Below, piece by piece: positions 1 to 6,919 of a stretch of 27,841 nt of DNA; within the stretch, counting starts at the first letter, position 1, and every line of letters starts with the position of its first letter. Position numbers and translations under genes: made by a program. This DNA is from Dehalococcoidia bacterium. GTDB taxonomy: Bacteria > Chloroflexota > Dehalococcoidia > Lucifugimonadales > Australimonadaceae. The notes beneath the pieces were generated by a model, which was given only the letters and a program-made list of their open reading frames with translations, ran no database searches and was not told where the DNA came from. The stretch spans positions 57,821-85,661 of the forward strand of contig JAGWBE010000001.1 of NCBI GenBank assembly GCA_021296055.1. The letters are read 5' to 3'.

Positions 1-1
1 G

Positions 2-595
2 GGCGCCGCCGGCCAACGCGCGCCCAGCGGGCGGCGGCGCTTGGCGCTGTTCTGCCTGGCGATGGCGCCCGTCGCCGCGCTGGTGGGGCTGCTCGCTTGG
101 GCTGCGGTTCAATCGGGCGGCAATCCGGGCGGCCTGGGGGTGAACTCCACGCCAGGCGAGGAGTCCGCCTCTGGCCGTCGCGCCCCCGACTTCGCGGTCA
201 CGACGTTGGACGGCGGGCGCGTCTACGACAACGAGGCGCTGCACGGCGAGTACGCGCTCATCGACTTCTGGTCGTCGTGGTGTCCGCCCTGCCGCGCCGA
301 GGCGCCCGACCTTGCGGCGGTCTACGAGGAGTACGAGGACGCGCCCGTCGAGTTCCTCGGCGTCGCCATCTGGGACCAGACGCGCGACGTGTTGGCGCAC
401 GTGGAGCGCTACCGCGTCAGCTACCCCAACGCTATGGACGCGGACGGCGATATGGTCGTCGCCTTCGGCGTGCGCGGCATCCCGGAGAAGTACATCCTCG
501 ACCGCGAGGGCAAGATCGTGCGCAAGCTCACCGGCCCCGTCTCCCGCGAGCGTCTGCGCGAGATACTGGACGAACTGCTGGCGAGCGATGGCTAG
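2..595 (+). CDS. TlpA/ResA-like thioredoxin-fold protein, membrane-anchored, 5' truncated
   Basis: Thiol-disulfide oxidoreductase of the TlpA/ResA/AhpC-TSA class, probably tethered to the outer face of the membrane. The frame is open from base 2, and the first internal start (TTG at 41) has no ribosome site. A basic stretch (GRRR) precedes one hydrophobic segment (about LALFCLAMAPVAALVGLLAW), so the true start most likely lies upstream of the window. A short linker is followed by the thioredoxin fold, with the active site WCPPC in DFWSSWCPPCRAEAPDL and the cis-Pro region GIPEKYILDREGKI. Such proteins reduce or shuffle disulfides of exported proteins or feed cytochrome c maturation; which applies here cannot be told. 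The stop overlaps the start of the downstream glycosylase by 8 bp, so the two are co-transcribed and probably translationally coupled. Confidence 0.85.
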   Translation, partial: GAAGQRAPSGRRRLALFCLAMAPVAALVGLLAWAAVQSGGNPGGLGVNSTPGEESASGRRAPDFAVTTLDGGRVYDNEALHGEYALIDFWSSWCPPCRAEAPDLAAVYEEYEDAPVEFLGVAIWDQTRDVLAHVERYRVSYPNAMDADGDMVVAFGVRGIPEKYILDREGKIVRKLTGPVSRERLREILDELLASDG

Positions 596-1370
596 CGCGG
601 ACGCGCACGACCTCCACCGGCGCGTCGGCGAGTGGTACCGCGCCAACGCGCGCGACCTGCGCGATCCCTACGCCATCCTGGTGTCCGAGTTCATGCTCCA
701 GCAGACGCAGGCGTCGCGCGCCGCGCCCGCCTTCGAGGCGTTCCTGCGCACCTTCCCTACGCTTCAAGCGCTGGCGGACGCCGAACCCGGCGCCGTCATC
801 CGCGCGTGGGCAGGGATGGGCTACAACCAACGCGCCGTGCGCCTCCACCGCCTCGCCCGAACGGTGGCGCGGGAGCACGGCGGAGAGTTGCCGCGCTCCG
901 TGGACGAGCTGCGCCGATTGCCAGGCGTCGGCCCTTACACCGCCGCCGCTGTCGCCTGCTTCGCCTTCGGCGCGAACGTCCCCGTCGCCGACACCAATAT
1001 CTACCGCGTGCTCAGTCGCGTCCTCTACGGAGTGGACGCGCCAAGCCGCGCGGTGGTGGATAGGCGCGTGGCGGAGTTAACGCCGGACACGGATAGTCCG
1101 TCCACGCCGCAGGAGTGGCACCAGGGCCTGATGGACCTGGGCGCCTCCGTCTGCGCCGCCGCCAAGCCGCGCTGCATGCTCTGCCCCCTGCGCGAGGTCT
1201 GCCTGGCCGCCGACGCGCTCCAAGACGGCGCGCGTCTCGCCCTGGCCGAGGCGTCCATCCCCTACGCGCCCAAGCAGGGGCGCTACGAAGGCTCCACGCG
1301 CTACTACCGCGGCAAGACGGCCTGCCTCCAGGCGAGGCGCTTCCCCTGGCGGCGCTGCGGGAGCGGTTAG
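588..1370 (+). CDS. mutY: A/G-specific adenine glycosylase (MutY family), C-terminus frameshifted
   Basis: DNA repair glycosylase that removes adenine mispaired with 8-oxoguanine. The ATG at 588 overlaps the upstream stop. In the HhH-GPD domain E34 lies in SEFMLQQT (E. coli E37), the hairpin is LPGVGPYTAA (111-120), and catalytic Asp135 is in VADTNIYR; the E-to-D spacing of 101 equals that of E. coli. The [4Fe-4S] site is C189-X6-C196-X2-C199-X5-C205. After GSTRYYRGKT the frame runs into 13 unrelated residues and a TAG at 1368. The expected continuation (PGEALPLAALRERLGDEALAVV, then NGALRLPLA) is in the -1 frame and ends at 1477. The sequence therefore carries a 1-nt deletion (or 2-nt insertion) near 1318-1335, real or an assembly error. 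The catalytic core is intact, so the truncated protein could still act. Confidence 0.85.
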   Translation: MASADAHDLHRRVGEWYRANARDLRDPYAILVSEFMLQQTQASRAAPAFEAFLRTFPTLQALADAEPGAVIRAWAGMGYNQRAVRLHRLARTVAREHGGELPRSVDELRRLPGVGPYTAAAVACFAFGANVPVADTNIYRVLSRVLYGVDAPSRAVVDRRVAELTPDTDSPSTPQEWHQGLMDLGASVCAAAKPRCMLCPLREVCLAADALQDGARLALAEASIPYAPKQGRYEGSTRYYRGKTACLQARRFPWRRCGSG

Positions 1371-1477
1371 GCGACGAGGCGCTTGCCGTCGTCAACGGCC
1401 TACAACGCGACGGCCTAGCCGTGGTGGAAAACGGCGCCCTGCGGCTCCCCCTAGCCCGCGCGGAGGATACGGAGTAG
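1327..1477 (+). pseudogene. Out-of-frame C-terminal tail of the MutY-like glycosylase
   Basis: This stretch has no start of its own. It encodes a winged-helix-like tail (PGEALPLAALRERL, then GLQRDGLAVVENGALRLP) typical of the C-terminus of actinobacterial and Chloroflexi-type adenine glycosylases. It is one frame behind the catalytic part of the gene. Its end overlaps the 3' end of the convergent yvcK by 27 bp. Confidence 0.6.
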
Positions 1478-2734
1478 CTGCGCGGCGAGCTTATGCGGGT
1501 CGTGGCGAGTGGGCAGGCGCTCGTCCACCAGATCGGCGCTGATGAACGCGCCGTCAAACCAGTGGGGATTCGCGGGCCGGATGGGGTCTTGGCGGAACTC
1601 CGGCTCCACGGCGATGGGCCTCGAATTGACGAGGAAATGGGAGACGCTCACGCCCGCCTGTTCCTCGAACACACGCAGGTGGCTCTCCGCGTCGAAGTTG
1701 TCCGTCTCGCCGTACTGCGTGGCCACGTTGCAGACGAACACCTTGGGCACCTCGGAGTCTTCGACGGCCTTACTGACGCCTCGTATGAGGAAGTTGGGCA
1801 GAATGCTCGTGTAGAGGCTGCCGGGGCCGATGACGATAATCTCGGCGCGGGCAATGGCCTCCAAGGCGGCGGGGTTGGCGAGCGCGCCGCGCGGCTCCAC
1901 CCACAGGTGCGCGATGGGCTTGTTGGCGGTGCCAATGGCCGATTCGCCATGTAGGAACACCGCGTCCTCCGTCTCCGCGAACAGCGTGAGGTCCGGCTCG
2001 CGCGTGGAGGGCACAACTTCCCCCTTGATGTTCAGCAGGCGCGCCGCCGCCTGGAGCGCGTCGTGCAAGTCGCCCCGATTCTGCGCCAACGCCGTCAGCA
2101 GCAGGTTGCCCATGCTGTGCCCCTCCAACCCCTCGCCCGTCTCGAAGCGGTAGGACAACACCTCGTCCATCAGCGGCTCCGAATCGGACAGCGCGATCAG
2201 GCACTGGCGCGCGTCGCCGGGGGGCGAGACGCCGAAGTCGGAGCGCAGGCGCCCCGAGCTGCCCCCGTCGTCCGCCGCCGTTACGATAGCGGTGATGTCC
2301 TCGGTGTAGCGTTTGAGGCCGCGCAGCAGCGACGCCATGCCGGTGCCGCCGCCGATGGCCGCGATCGCCGGGCCGCCGCGCCGGCTCCGCCGCACGGAGA
2401 GATTCTCGACGACGCCGCCCCCGGCGCGCCGGTAGGTGGCCGCCGATAGGAGCGTGCGGTAGGCCTGGAATGCGCCCGCGCCGAACATCGCCAGCCCCAG
2501 CGCGCCGAACAGCACGCCCCGCCACAGCACCGGCAGCACGTTGGCCAGCGTCGCCGCGCGCCCGAAACCGATCAGGCGGTCGGCGACCTCCAGCGACAGG
2601 GCGGTCAGTTCGAGCGCCGCGAGGGTTGCGCCGAGCACGAGCAGCAGCACGCCTGCCCCGGCGAGCGCCAGCCACCGCTTCAGGCCGATGCCCGGCAGCA
2701 GCAGCACGCCGAGGCTTCGCTTCCAGTTGTCCAT
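1451..2734 (-). CDS. yvcK: YvcK/CofD-like gluconeogenesis factor with N-terminal membrane anchor
   Basis: Member of the YvcK branch of the CofD-like family. In Bacillus these bind UDP-N-acetylglucosamine and are needed for growth on gluconeogenic carbon and for cell shape. The family signature is clear: AAIGGGTGMASLLRGLKRY, IVTAADDGGSSGRLR, and SPPGDARQCLIALSD, with IGPGSLYTSILPNFL later. Before this domain are about 115 residues with two likely transmembrane helices (about residues 17-40 and 66-86) and a basic linker, so the enzyme-like domain is membrane-bound. The ATG at 2734 is preceded by GGAAGAAG at suitable spacing; an in-frame GTG at 2758 would add eight residues. The usual rapZ and whiA neighbours are absent. 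Confidence 0.9.
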   Translation of the reverse strand: MDNWKRSLGVLLLPGIGLKRWLALAGAGVLLLVLGATLAALELTALSLEVADRLIGFGRAATLANVLPVLWRGVLFGALGLAMFGAGAFQAYRTLLSAATYRRAGGGVVENLSVRRSRRGGPAIAAIGGGTGMASLLRGLKRYTEDITAIVTAADDGGSSGRLRSDFGVSPPGDARQCLIALSDSEPLMDEVLSYRFETGEGLEGHSMGNLLLTALAQNRGDLHDALQAAARLLNIKGEVVPSTREPDLTLFAETEDAVFLHGESAIGTANKPIAHLWVEPRGALANPAALEAIARAEIIVIGPGSLYTSILPNFLIRGVSKAVEDSEVPKVFVCNVATQYGETDNFDAESHLRVFEEQAGVSVSHFLVNSRPIAVEPEFRQDPIRPANPHWFDGAFISADLVDERLPTRHDPHKLAAQLLRILRAG

Positions 2735-2758
2735 ACGCGCTTCTTCCGCCCCCTGCAC

Positions 2759-3101
2759 TTCACCGCTTGCGGCGCGTCCAGGCTACCGCGCCGCATCGCG
2801 CGTGAGAAGGCAACACGGATGCGCTAGCCGGGGCATTGCGCGCCCTGCCGCTCCCTACCGTTGTGCCCTCCTCCTCTCGGTAGTTCCCGCCTTCGCGGGA
2901 GCCTCCATGCGCCCATATCTCGATATGCAAAAAGGCGCCCGGCGCGGGCGAGCAGGGTGCGGCGGGGGCGCCGCTCCCCCGCCCTCCTCCCCGTGTCGTC
3001 GGGGCGGGTTTTGCGGATCGGGAAGTTGCGCGTCGAGGTTTCCGCTTACGCGGGAACTAATGAGAAGAGGCGGGAACGACGGATGGGGGCAGAGGCGCGC
3101 G
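2759..3101. repeat. Non-coding gap with REP-like inverted repeats
   Basis: No convincing gene is seen in this 343-bp gap between yvcK and the amidohydrolase end. It holds two copies of a short dispersed repeat. One is a hairpin at 2885-2900 (TCCCGC, 4-nt loop, GCGGGA). The other is a composite at 3035-3083 with TTTCCGC-TTAC-GCGGGAA followed by GAGGCGGGAACGACGGA. Related copies occur at 5660-5676 and 6842-6866. An AT-rich palindrome CATATC-TC-GATATG lies at 2914-2927. The repeats resemble the intergenic REP/MITE-like palindromes common in bacterial genomes; they may also help terminate the convergent or tandem transcripts. Confidence 0.5.
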
Positions 3102-4310
3102 CTACGCCTCGGCGGGCTGCCAGCCCCAAGGGTGAGGGCCCCATTCGAGCGGGATGAGCTCCCCTGCTCTGACGGTGTGGACGGGACGCAGCGCCTTCTC
3201 GCCGGTGAACGGATTCCCTTGCGAGTCCTGAAAGCGCCACTTGCCGTTCAGCTCCTCGATGATGGAGAGGTCGGCCTCGCGGCCCACGGCGATTGCGCCG
3301 AGGCGGTCTTGCATGCCGAGCGCCTTGGCGGGCGCTTCCGTCACCATCCGCACCGTCTGTTCCATGGTGTAGCCGACCGCCATGAACTTGGACATGGTCT
3401 CGGTGAGGCTATGGATGGGGCCTTTGCGCCCGTTGAGCGTAAGGTCGGTGCTGATGGTGGTGGGATGGAAATCCTGCTGCGCGAGGCGGTTGGCGATGTC
3501 GAAGTTGAAGTTGCTGCGCCCGTGCGCCGGGTCGAACACCGCCCCGTTCGCCTCCGCCTCCCGCAGCTCGGGAAGCACTTTGCCGTTGGCGTCGAGGATG
3601 CCGCCGGGCATCGACGTGCACACGTGGGTGAGGATGTCCCCCTCTTCCATCTCCTGGAGCAGTGTCCGCGTCAGGTCTTGCGCGCGCTCGTCGAACCCGA
3701 TGATGTCCCCCACGTGCGCCATCAAGGGCAGCTTCGCCTCCCGCGCCGCCTCCTTGGCCAGCCGGATCAGGTCGGCGCCCATCGAGAACAGCGCAGGCCC
3801 CACCAATCGCACCTTCACTCCGCGCACGTGCTCGGAGTACTGGTCGGCGAGGCGGATGGTCGCGTCGAGGTCAACATCCTCGGGGGTGTAGATCTCAGGC
3901 TTGCCCAGCGCCTGGCCGGGGATGCCAAACTTGCCGATGTTGAGCATCGAGAGCAGACGCGTCTTGGCGCTGTTGGCGACGTGGTGCAGGTAGACGCCGT
4001 AGTTCCACGCGCCCGTCGTGCCCGCGTCGAGCAGCGTGGTGACGCCCGATTGGACGCCCGCGAGGTCGGGCGGCACCGCGATCTCGTTGACGCCCGGCGT
4101 GCCCGCCCCCTGGATGAAGTGGACGTGCAGGTCAATCATGCCGGGGATGACGACACGCCCACCCACGTCGATCACGCGCGCCGCGTCCGCGTCGTCGATG
4201 GCCGCCTCGACGGCGGCGATGCGCCCGCCGCTGACGCCAATGTCCATCGCGCCGTCCAGCCCTTGGCCCGGGTCGACGACGCGCCCGCCCTTCACCACCA
4301 GGTCGTACAC
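3102..4310 (-). CDS. Amidohydrolase/deacetylase family metallohydrolase (dihydroorotase-like)
   Basis: Metal-dependent hydrolase of the amidohydrolase superfamily, closest in feel to the COG3964-type 'amidohydrolase/deacetylase' group. The GTG at 4310 is chosen because GGAGG lies 5 nt upstream and the protein then starts VYDLVVKGGRVVDPG, as family members do. Metal-site elements in order: H62 and H64 (DLHVHF), the Lys region GVKVRLVG, AHVGD, THVCTSMPGG, and the C-terminal Asp in STDLT. A composite beta-sandwich is formed by the N- and C-termini (DRLGAIAVGREADLSII). At 402 aa it is about 90 residues shorter than the two amidohydrolases at 18.1 and 19.8 kb. Substrate unknown; candidates are cyclic amides or N-acyl compounds. 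It is transcribed away from the ring-cleavage dioxygenase at 4497. Confidence 0.85.
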   Translation of the reverse strand: MYDLVVKGGRVVDPGQGLDGAMDIGVSGGRIAAVEAAIDDADAARVIDVGGRVVIPGMIDLHVHFIQGAGTPGVNEIAVPPDLAGVQSGVTTLLDAGTTGAWNYGVYLHHVANSAKTRLLSMLNIGKFGIPGQALGKPEIYTPEDVDLDATIRLADQYSEHVRGVKVRLVGPALFSMGADLIRLAKEAAREAKLPLMAHVGDIIGFDERAQDLTRTLLQEMEEGDILTHVCTSMPGGILDANGKVLPELREAEANGAVFDPAHGRSNFNFDIANRLAQQDFHPTTISTDLTLNGRKGPIHSLTETMSKFMAVGYTMEQTVRMVTEAPAKALGMQDRLGAIAVGREADLSIIEELNGKWRFQDSQGNPFTGEKALRPVHTVRAGELIPLEWGPHPWGWQPAEA

Positions 4311-4408
4311 GGGAGCCTCCAATCTTCGCAGCGCTGATAAGGGAGCGCGCAAGTTCTACGCCCCCGGCGCGGACGGGTCAAGGCGGGGGGTGAACGGAGG
4401 GGCGGCGC

Positions 4409-4435
4409 TTGACTTAGGCGCGCCCGGTGTATAAT
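4409..4435 (+). promoter_or_regulatory. Promoter of the LigB-type dioxygenase gene
   Basis: TTGACT (4409-4414) and a perfect TATAAT (4430-4435) are separated by 15 bp, about 60 bp ahead of the ATG at 4497. The spacing is short of 17, but the -10 box is striking in this GC-rich setting. Confidence 0.6.
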
Positions 4436-4496
4436 CGGGCGCACATCTAGGCGCCGCGCCGCCGATGTGCGCGGGCTAGGAGCAAGGAGGCGACTT

Positions 4497-5576
4497 ATGG
4501 GCGAAGTGCTAGGCGTAGGGTTCACCCACTACCCTCCCTTCATGGGTGGCAAGCCGGAGACGTATGCGGGCCTCCTGAAGGGCATCCTGCGCTCTCCGAA
4601 CGTGCCGGAGGAGGCAAAGGATCCGAAGAACTGGCCTGCGGGGATGCAGGACGAGTGGGAGCACGAGGTGGAGCGGGCGTACGACCACCAGGAGCGCCAC
4701 CGCCAGGGCTTCAAGAAGGTGCGCGCGGCCATCGACTCCTTCAAGCCGGACGCCGTCTTCATGTTCGGCGACGACCAGTACGAGAACTTCAAAGAGACGA
4801 TCATCCCGCCCTTCAACATCTTCTGCGCGCCGCAGTTCCCTTCGCGCCCCTTCCGCTCGGAGCAGAACCTGTGGGGCGTCGACCCGGAGGAGACGATCTC
4901 CTACGCGGGCGCGGCGGACCTGGCGAAGGAGGTGGCCAACGGCTTCGCCGAGCGCCACTACCCCATCCCCTATTCCTACACGCCGCAGACGCTCCATTTC
5001 GAGCGCGGCCTTAGCCACGCCTTCGTCAACGGCCTGACCTACCTCGACTGGGATCACGACAACCCGTGGACGTACCCCACCATCCCGGTGGCGGTGAACT
5101 GCTATGGGCAGTACGTCATCTCCAACCGGGGCGGCTCCGCCAACATCCAGGACACGCGGACGGACGCGGAGAAGGACCCGCTGATGGACTACCCGGGCCC
5201 CCACGGGCCGTCGCCCAAGGCGTGCTTCACGGTGGGCGAGATTCTGATGGACATCCTCCAGGAGCGCCCAGGCCGCTACGCCATTATGGCGTCCTCCGGC
5301 TGGTCGCACGCCTTCCTGACGACGAAGCACAACTGGCTCTACCCCGACCGCGAGTTCGACCGCGCGCGCTTCGAGGAGCTGAAGAACGGCGAGCAGCGCA
5401 ACTGGGCGAACCTGACCAGCGACGAGATCGACGACGCGGGCGACGGCGAGTTCAAGAACTGGATCTGCCTCGCCGGCGCCATGAAGGACCGCACGCCGAA
5501 GATCATCGACTACATCGAGACGTGGATCTTCAACTCCGAGAAGTGTTTCGCGGTCTTCGAGCCGAACGGTCACTAG
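4497..5576 (+). CDS. Class III extradiol dioxygenase-like protein (LigB superfamily)
   Basis: Probable non-haem Fe(II) ring-cleavage dioxygenase of the LigB/protocatechuate 4,5-dioxygenase beta-subunit superfamily, or a close relative. The ATG at 4497 is preceded by AAGGAGG. Recognisable parts: the N-terminal GVGFTHYPPF with H11 as likely iron ligand; VFMFGDDQYENF (the equivalent of the VxxGDDQ motif in this superfamily); and IPVAVNCYGQYVISNRGG. Later, MASSGWSHAF supplies the conserved catalytic His, and a C-terminal acidic/His region follows. At 359 aa it is longer than LigB itself (about 300). These proteins open catechol-type rings; the ring substrate cannot be read from the sequence. The gene stands alone between its own promoter and a strong terminator. 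Confidence 0.8.
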   Translation: MGEVLGVGFTHYPPFMGGKPETYAGLLKGILRSPNVPEEAKDPKNWPAGMQDEWEHEVERAYDHQERHRQGFKKVRAAIDSFKPDAVFMFGDDQYENFKETIIPPFNIFCAPQFPSRPFRSEQNLWGVDPEETISYAGAADLAKEVANGFAERHYPIPYSYTPQTLHFERGLSHAFVNGLTYLDWDHDNPWTYPTIPVAVNCYGQYVISNRGGSANIQDTRTDAEKDPLMDYPGPHGPSPKACFTVGEILMDILQERPGRYAIMASSGWSHAFLTTKHNWLYPDREFDRARFEELKNGEQRNWANLTSDEIDDAGDGEFKNWICLAGAMKDRTPKIIDYIETWIFNSEKCFAVFEPNGH

Positions 5577-5601
5577 GCCGGACATCGGCAACAGCGAACG
5601 C

Positions 5602-5634
5602 AAGGGGCCGGCGCAGTCAGTGCGCCGGCCCCTT
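5602..5634 (+). terminator. Strong stem-loop terminator after the dioxygenase gene
   Basis: A perfect 14-bp stem (AAGGGGCCGGCGCA / TGCGCCGGCCCCTT) closes a 5-nt loop GTCAG, 26 bp after the dioxygenase stop. There is no long T-run, only CTTCGCTTA. The near-symmetry means it could act in both directions. Confidence 0.8.
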
Positions 5635-5693
5635 CGCTTATGCCCTTATTTCACCCTCCGAGGCGGGAACGGCGGAAAGAGGCGAGACGCCTA

Positions 5694-5722
5694 TTGACAC
5701 CGGAGCTCCTTCTATGTACGCT
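5694..5722 (+). promoter_or_regulatory. Promoter of the iron-type ABC importer operon
   Basis: Perfect -35 TTGACA (5694-5699), 17-bp spacer, -10 TACGCT (5717-5722). The predicted start point falls inside the palindrome at 5728-5749. Confidence 0.65.
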
Positions 5723-5727
5723 GCCTG

Positions 5728-5749
5728 TTTGTTCGTACATACGAACAAA
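5728..5749. promoter_or_regulatory. 22-bp palindromic operator at the importer start point
   Basis: Perfect 10-bp arms TTTGTTCGTA and TACGAACAAA flank a 2-nt centre (CA). The site begins 5 bp after the -10 box and so covers the start point, the classic position for repression. It is AT-rich in a GC-rich genome. It does not match the usual Fur or DtxR boxes I know; the core GTTCG...CGAAC resembles sites of helix-turn-helix dimers in general. Confidence 0.7.
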
Positions 5750-5781
5750 ATAAGTTGATGAATACATAGGGAGAAAAGAAG

Positions 5782-6810
5782 ATGAGCGGAATGAGCATAT
5801 TCGCGGGGCGGACGCGCCTGAGCGTCTGGGCGCTGCTGGCCGTCGCGGCGGCGGCGCTGCTCGGCGCGTGCGGCGGAGACGGCGACGAGACGCTCACGGT
5901 GTACTCAGGGCGCAGCGAGACGCTGGTGCAGCCGGTAATCGACCAGTTCACCGACGCGACGGGCATCGAGGTGGCAGTGAAGTACGGCGGGACGGCGGAG
6001 CTCGCCGCTACGCTCCTAGAAGAAGGCGACCGCACTCCGGCGGACGTCTTCTACGCGCAAGACCCCGGCGGGATCGGCTCGGTGGAGTCGCTGCTGGGCC
6101 AGCTCGATTCGTCCACGCTGGCGCGCGTTCCCGAGTGGGCGCGCTCGCCCGACGGCCTGTGGACGGGCGTATCGGGCCGCGCCCGCGTGCTCGTCTACAA
6201 TCCCGAGCGGGTGAGCGAGGCGGAGCTGCCCCGCACGATAGAAGAACTGACTGACCCCAAGTGGCGCGGCCGGGTGGGCTGGGCGCCCACCAACGGCTCC
6301 TTCCTCACGATGGTTACGGGCATGCGCGCCGTCTGGGGCGAAGAGCGCACGCGCGCTTGGGTCGAGGGCATGGTGGCCAACGACACTGCCGTCTACCCCA
6401 AGAACACCCCCCAAGTGGCGGCGACCGGCGCGGGCGAGATTGACATCGGCCTCGTGAACCACTACTACCTTTACCGTTTCGTCGCCGAGGAGGGCGAGGA
6501 CTTCCCCGCGCGCAACTATCACCTGCCCGGCGGCGGGCCAGGGTCGCTGGTGATGGTGTCGGGCGTCGGCGTCTTGGAGGCGTCGGATAACAAGGAGTTG
6601 GCGCAGCAGTTCATCAACTTTCTACTATCCACGGTGGCGCAGCAGTACTTCGCCAGCCAGACCTACGAGTACCCGTTGGTGGAGGGCGTGAACGTGAGCC
6701 GGCTGCTGACGCCGTTGGACGAGATTGAGCAGCCGCAGATTCGCCTCGCCGACCTCTCCGACCTGGCCGGAGCGCAAGACCTGCTACGGGCGGCGGGCGC
6801 CCTGCCCTAG
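5782..6810 (+). CDS. ABC transporter substrate-binding lipoprotein, iron(III) type (FbpA/FutA-like)
   Basis: Extracytoplasmic binding protein of a ferric-iron-type ABC importer. The ATG at 5782 follows GGGAGAAAAG. A lipoprotein signal peptide runs to the lipobox LLGAC (C30), followed by GGDGDE, so the protein is anchored by lipid outside the membrane. The mature part starts LTVYSGRSETLVQPVIDQF, the usual opening of FbpA/FutA-class proteins. GGTAELAATLLEEGDRTPAD and NHYYLYRF follow; in FbpA/FutA proteins tyrosines of the YYLYR type bind Fe3+. At 342 aa it is normal length. The fused permease lies downstream; no ATPase gene follows. A promoter with a palindromic operator precedes it, suggesting metal- or ligand-responsive control. 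Thiamine, phosphonate and polyamine binding proteins are related, so iron is likely but not proven. Confidence 0.88.
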   Translation: MSGMSIFAGRTRLSVWALLAVAAAALLGACGGDGDETLTVYSGRSETLVQPVIDQFTDATGIEVAVKYGGTAELAATLLEEGDRTPADVFYAQDPGGIGSVESLLGQLDSSTLARVPEWARSPDGLWTGVSGRARVLVYNPERVSEAELPRTIEELTDPKWRGRVGWAPTNGSFLTMVTGMRAVWGEERTRAWVEGMVANDTAVYPKNTPQVAATGAGEIDIGLVNHYYLYRFVAEEGEDFPARNYHLPGGGPGSLVMVSGVGVLEASDNKELAQQFINFLLSTVAQQYFASQTYEYPLVEGVNVSRLLTPLDEIEQPQIRLADLSDLAGAQDLLRAAGALP

Positions 6811-6913
6811 CGGCGCCCCCGCCCGCCATCCGCGCCCTCTCTCCGTCGTTTCCGCCTTCACGGGGACGGCGGAGCGTGGGCGTGGGTATCATGGGGCGGG
6901 CGCCCTGCCCTAG
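6792..6913. repeat. 19-bp direct repeats bracketing a 103-bp period in the importer operon
   Basis: The 19-mer GGCGGGCGCCCTGCCCTAG, which includes the binding-protein stop codon, occurs at 6792-6810 and again exactly at 6895-6913, just before the permease ATG. The DNA between contains a REP-like remnant (6842-6866). The arrangement fits insertion with target duplication or a local tandem duplication. Confidence 0.7.
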
Positions 6914-6919
6914 CCGCCT

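Noticed and set aside
1368..1370. Premature stop of the MutY-like gene as a recoded codon
   Set aside because: It is TAG, not TGA, and the homologous tail is in another frame, so this is a frameshift and not selenocysteine.
2541..4337. Long plus-strand open frame opposite the amidohydrolase
   Set aside because: It is the antisense shadow of the real minus-strand gene in GC-rich DNA: low-complexity Arg/Ala/His-rich protein, no ribosome site.
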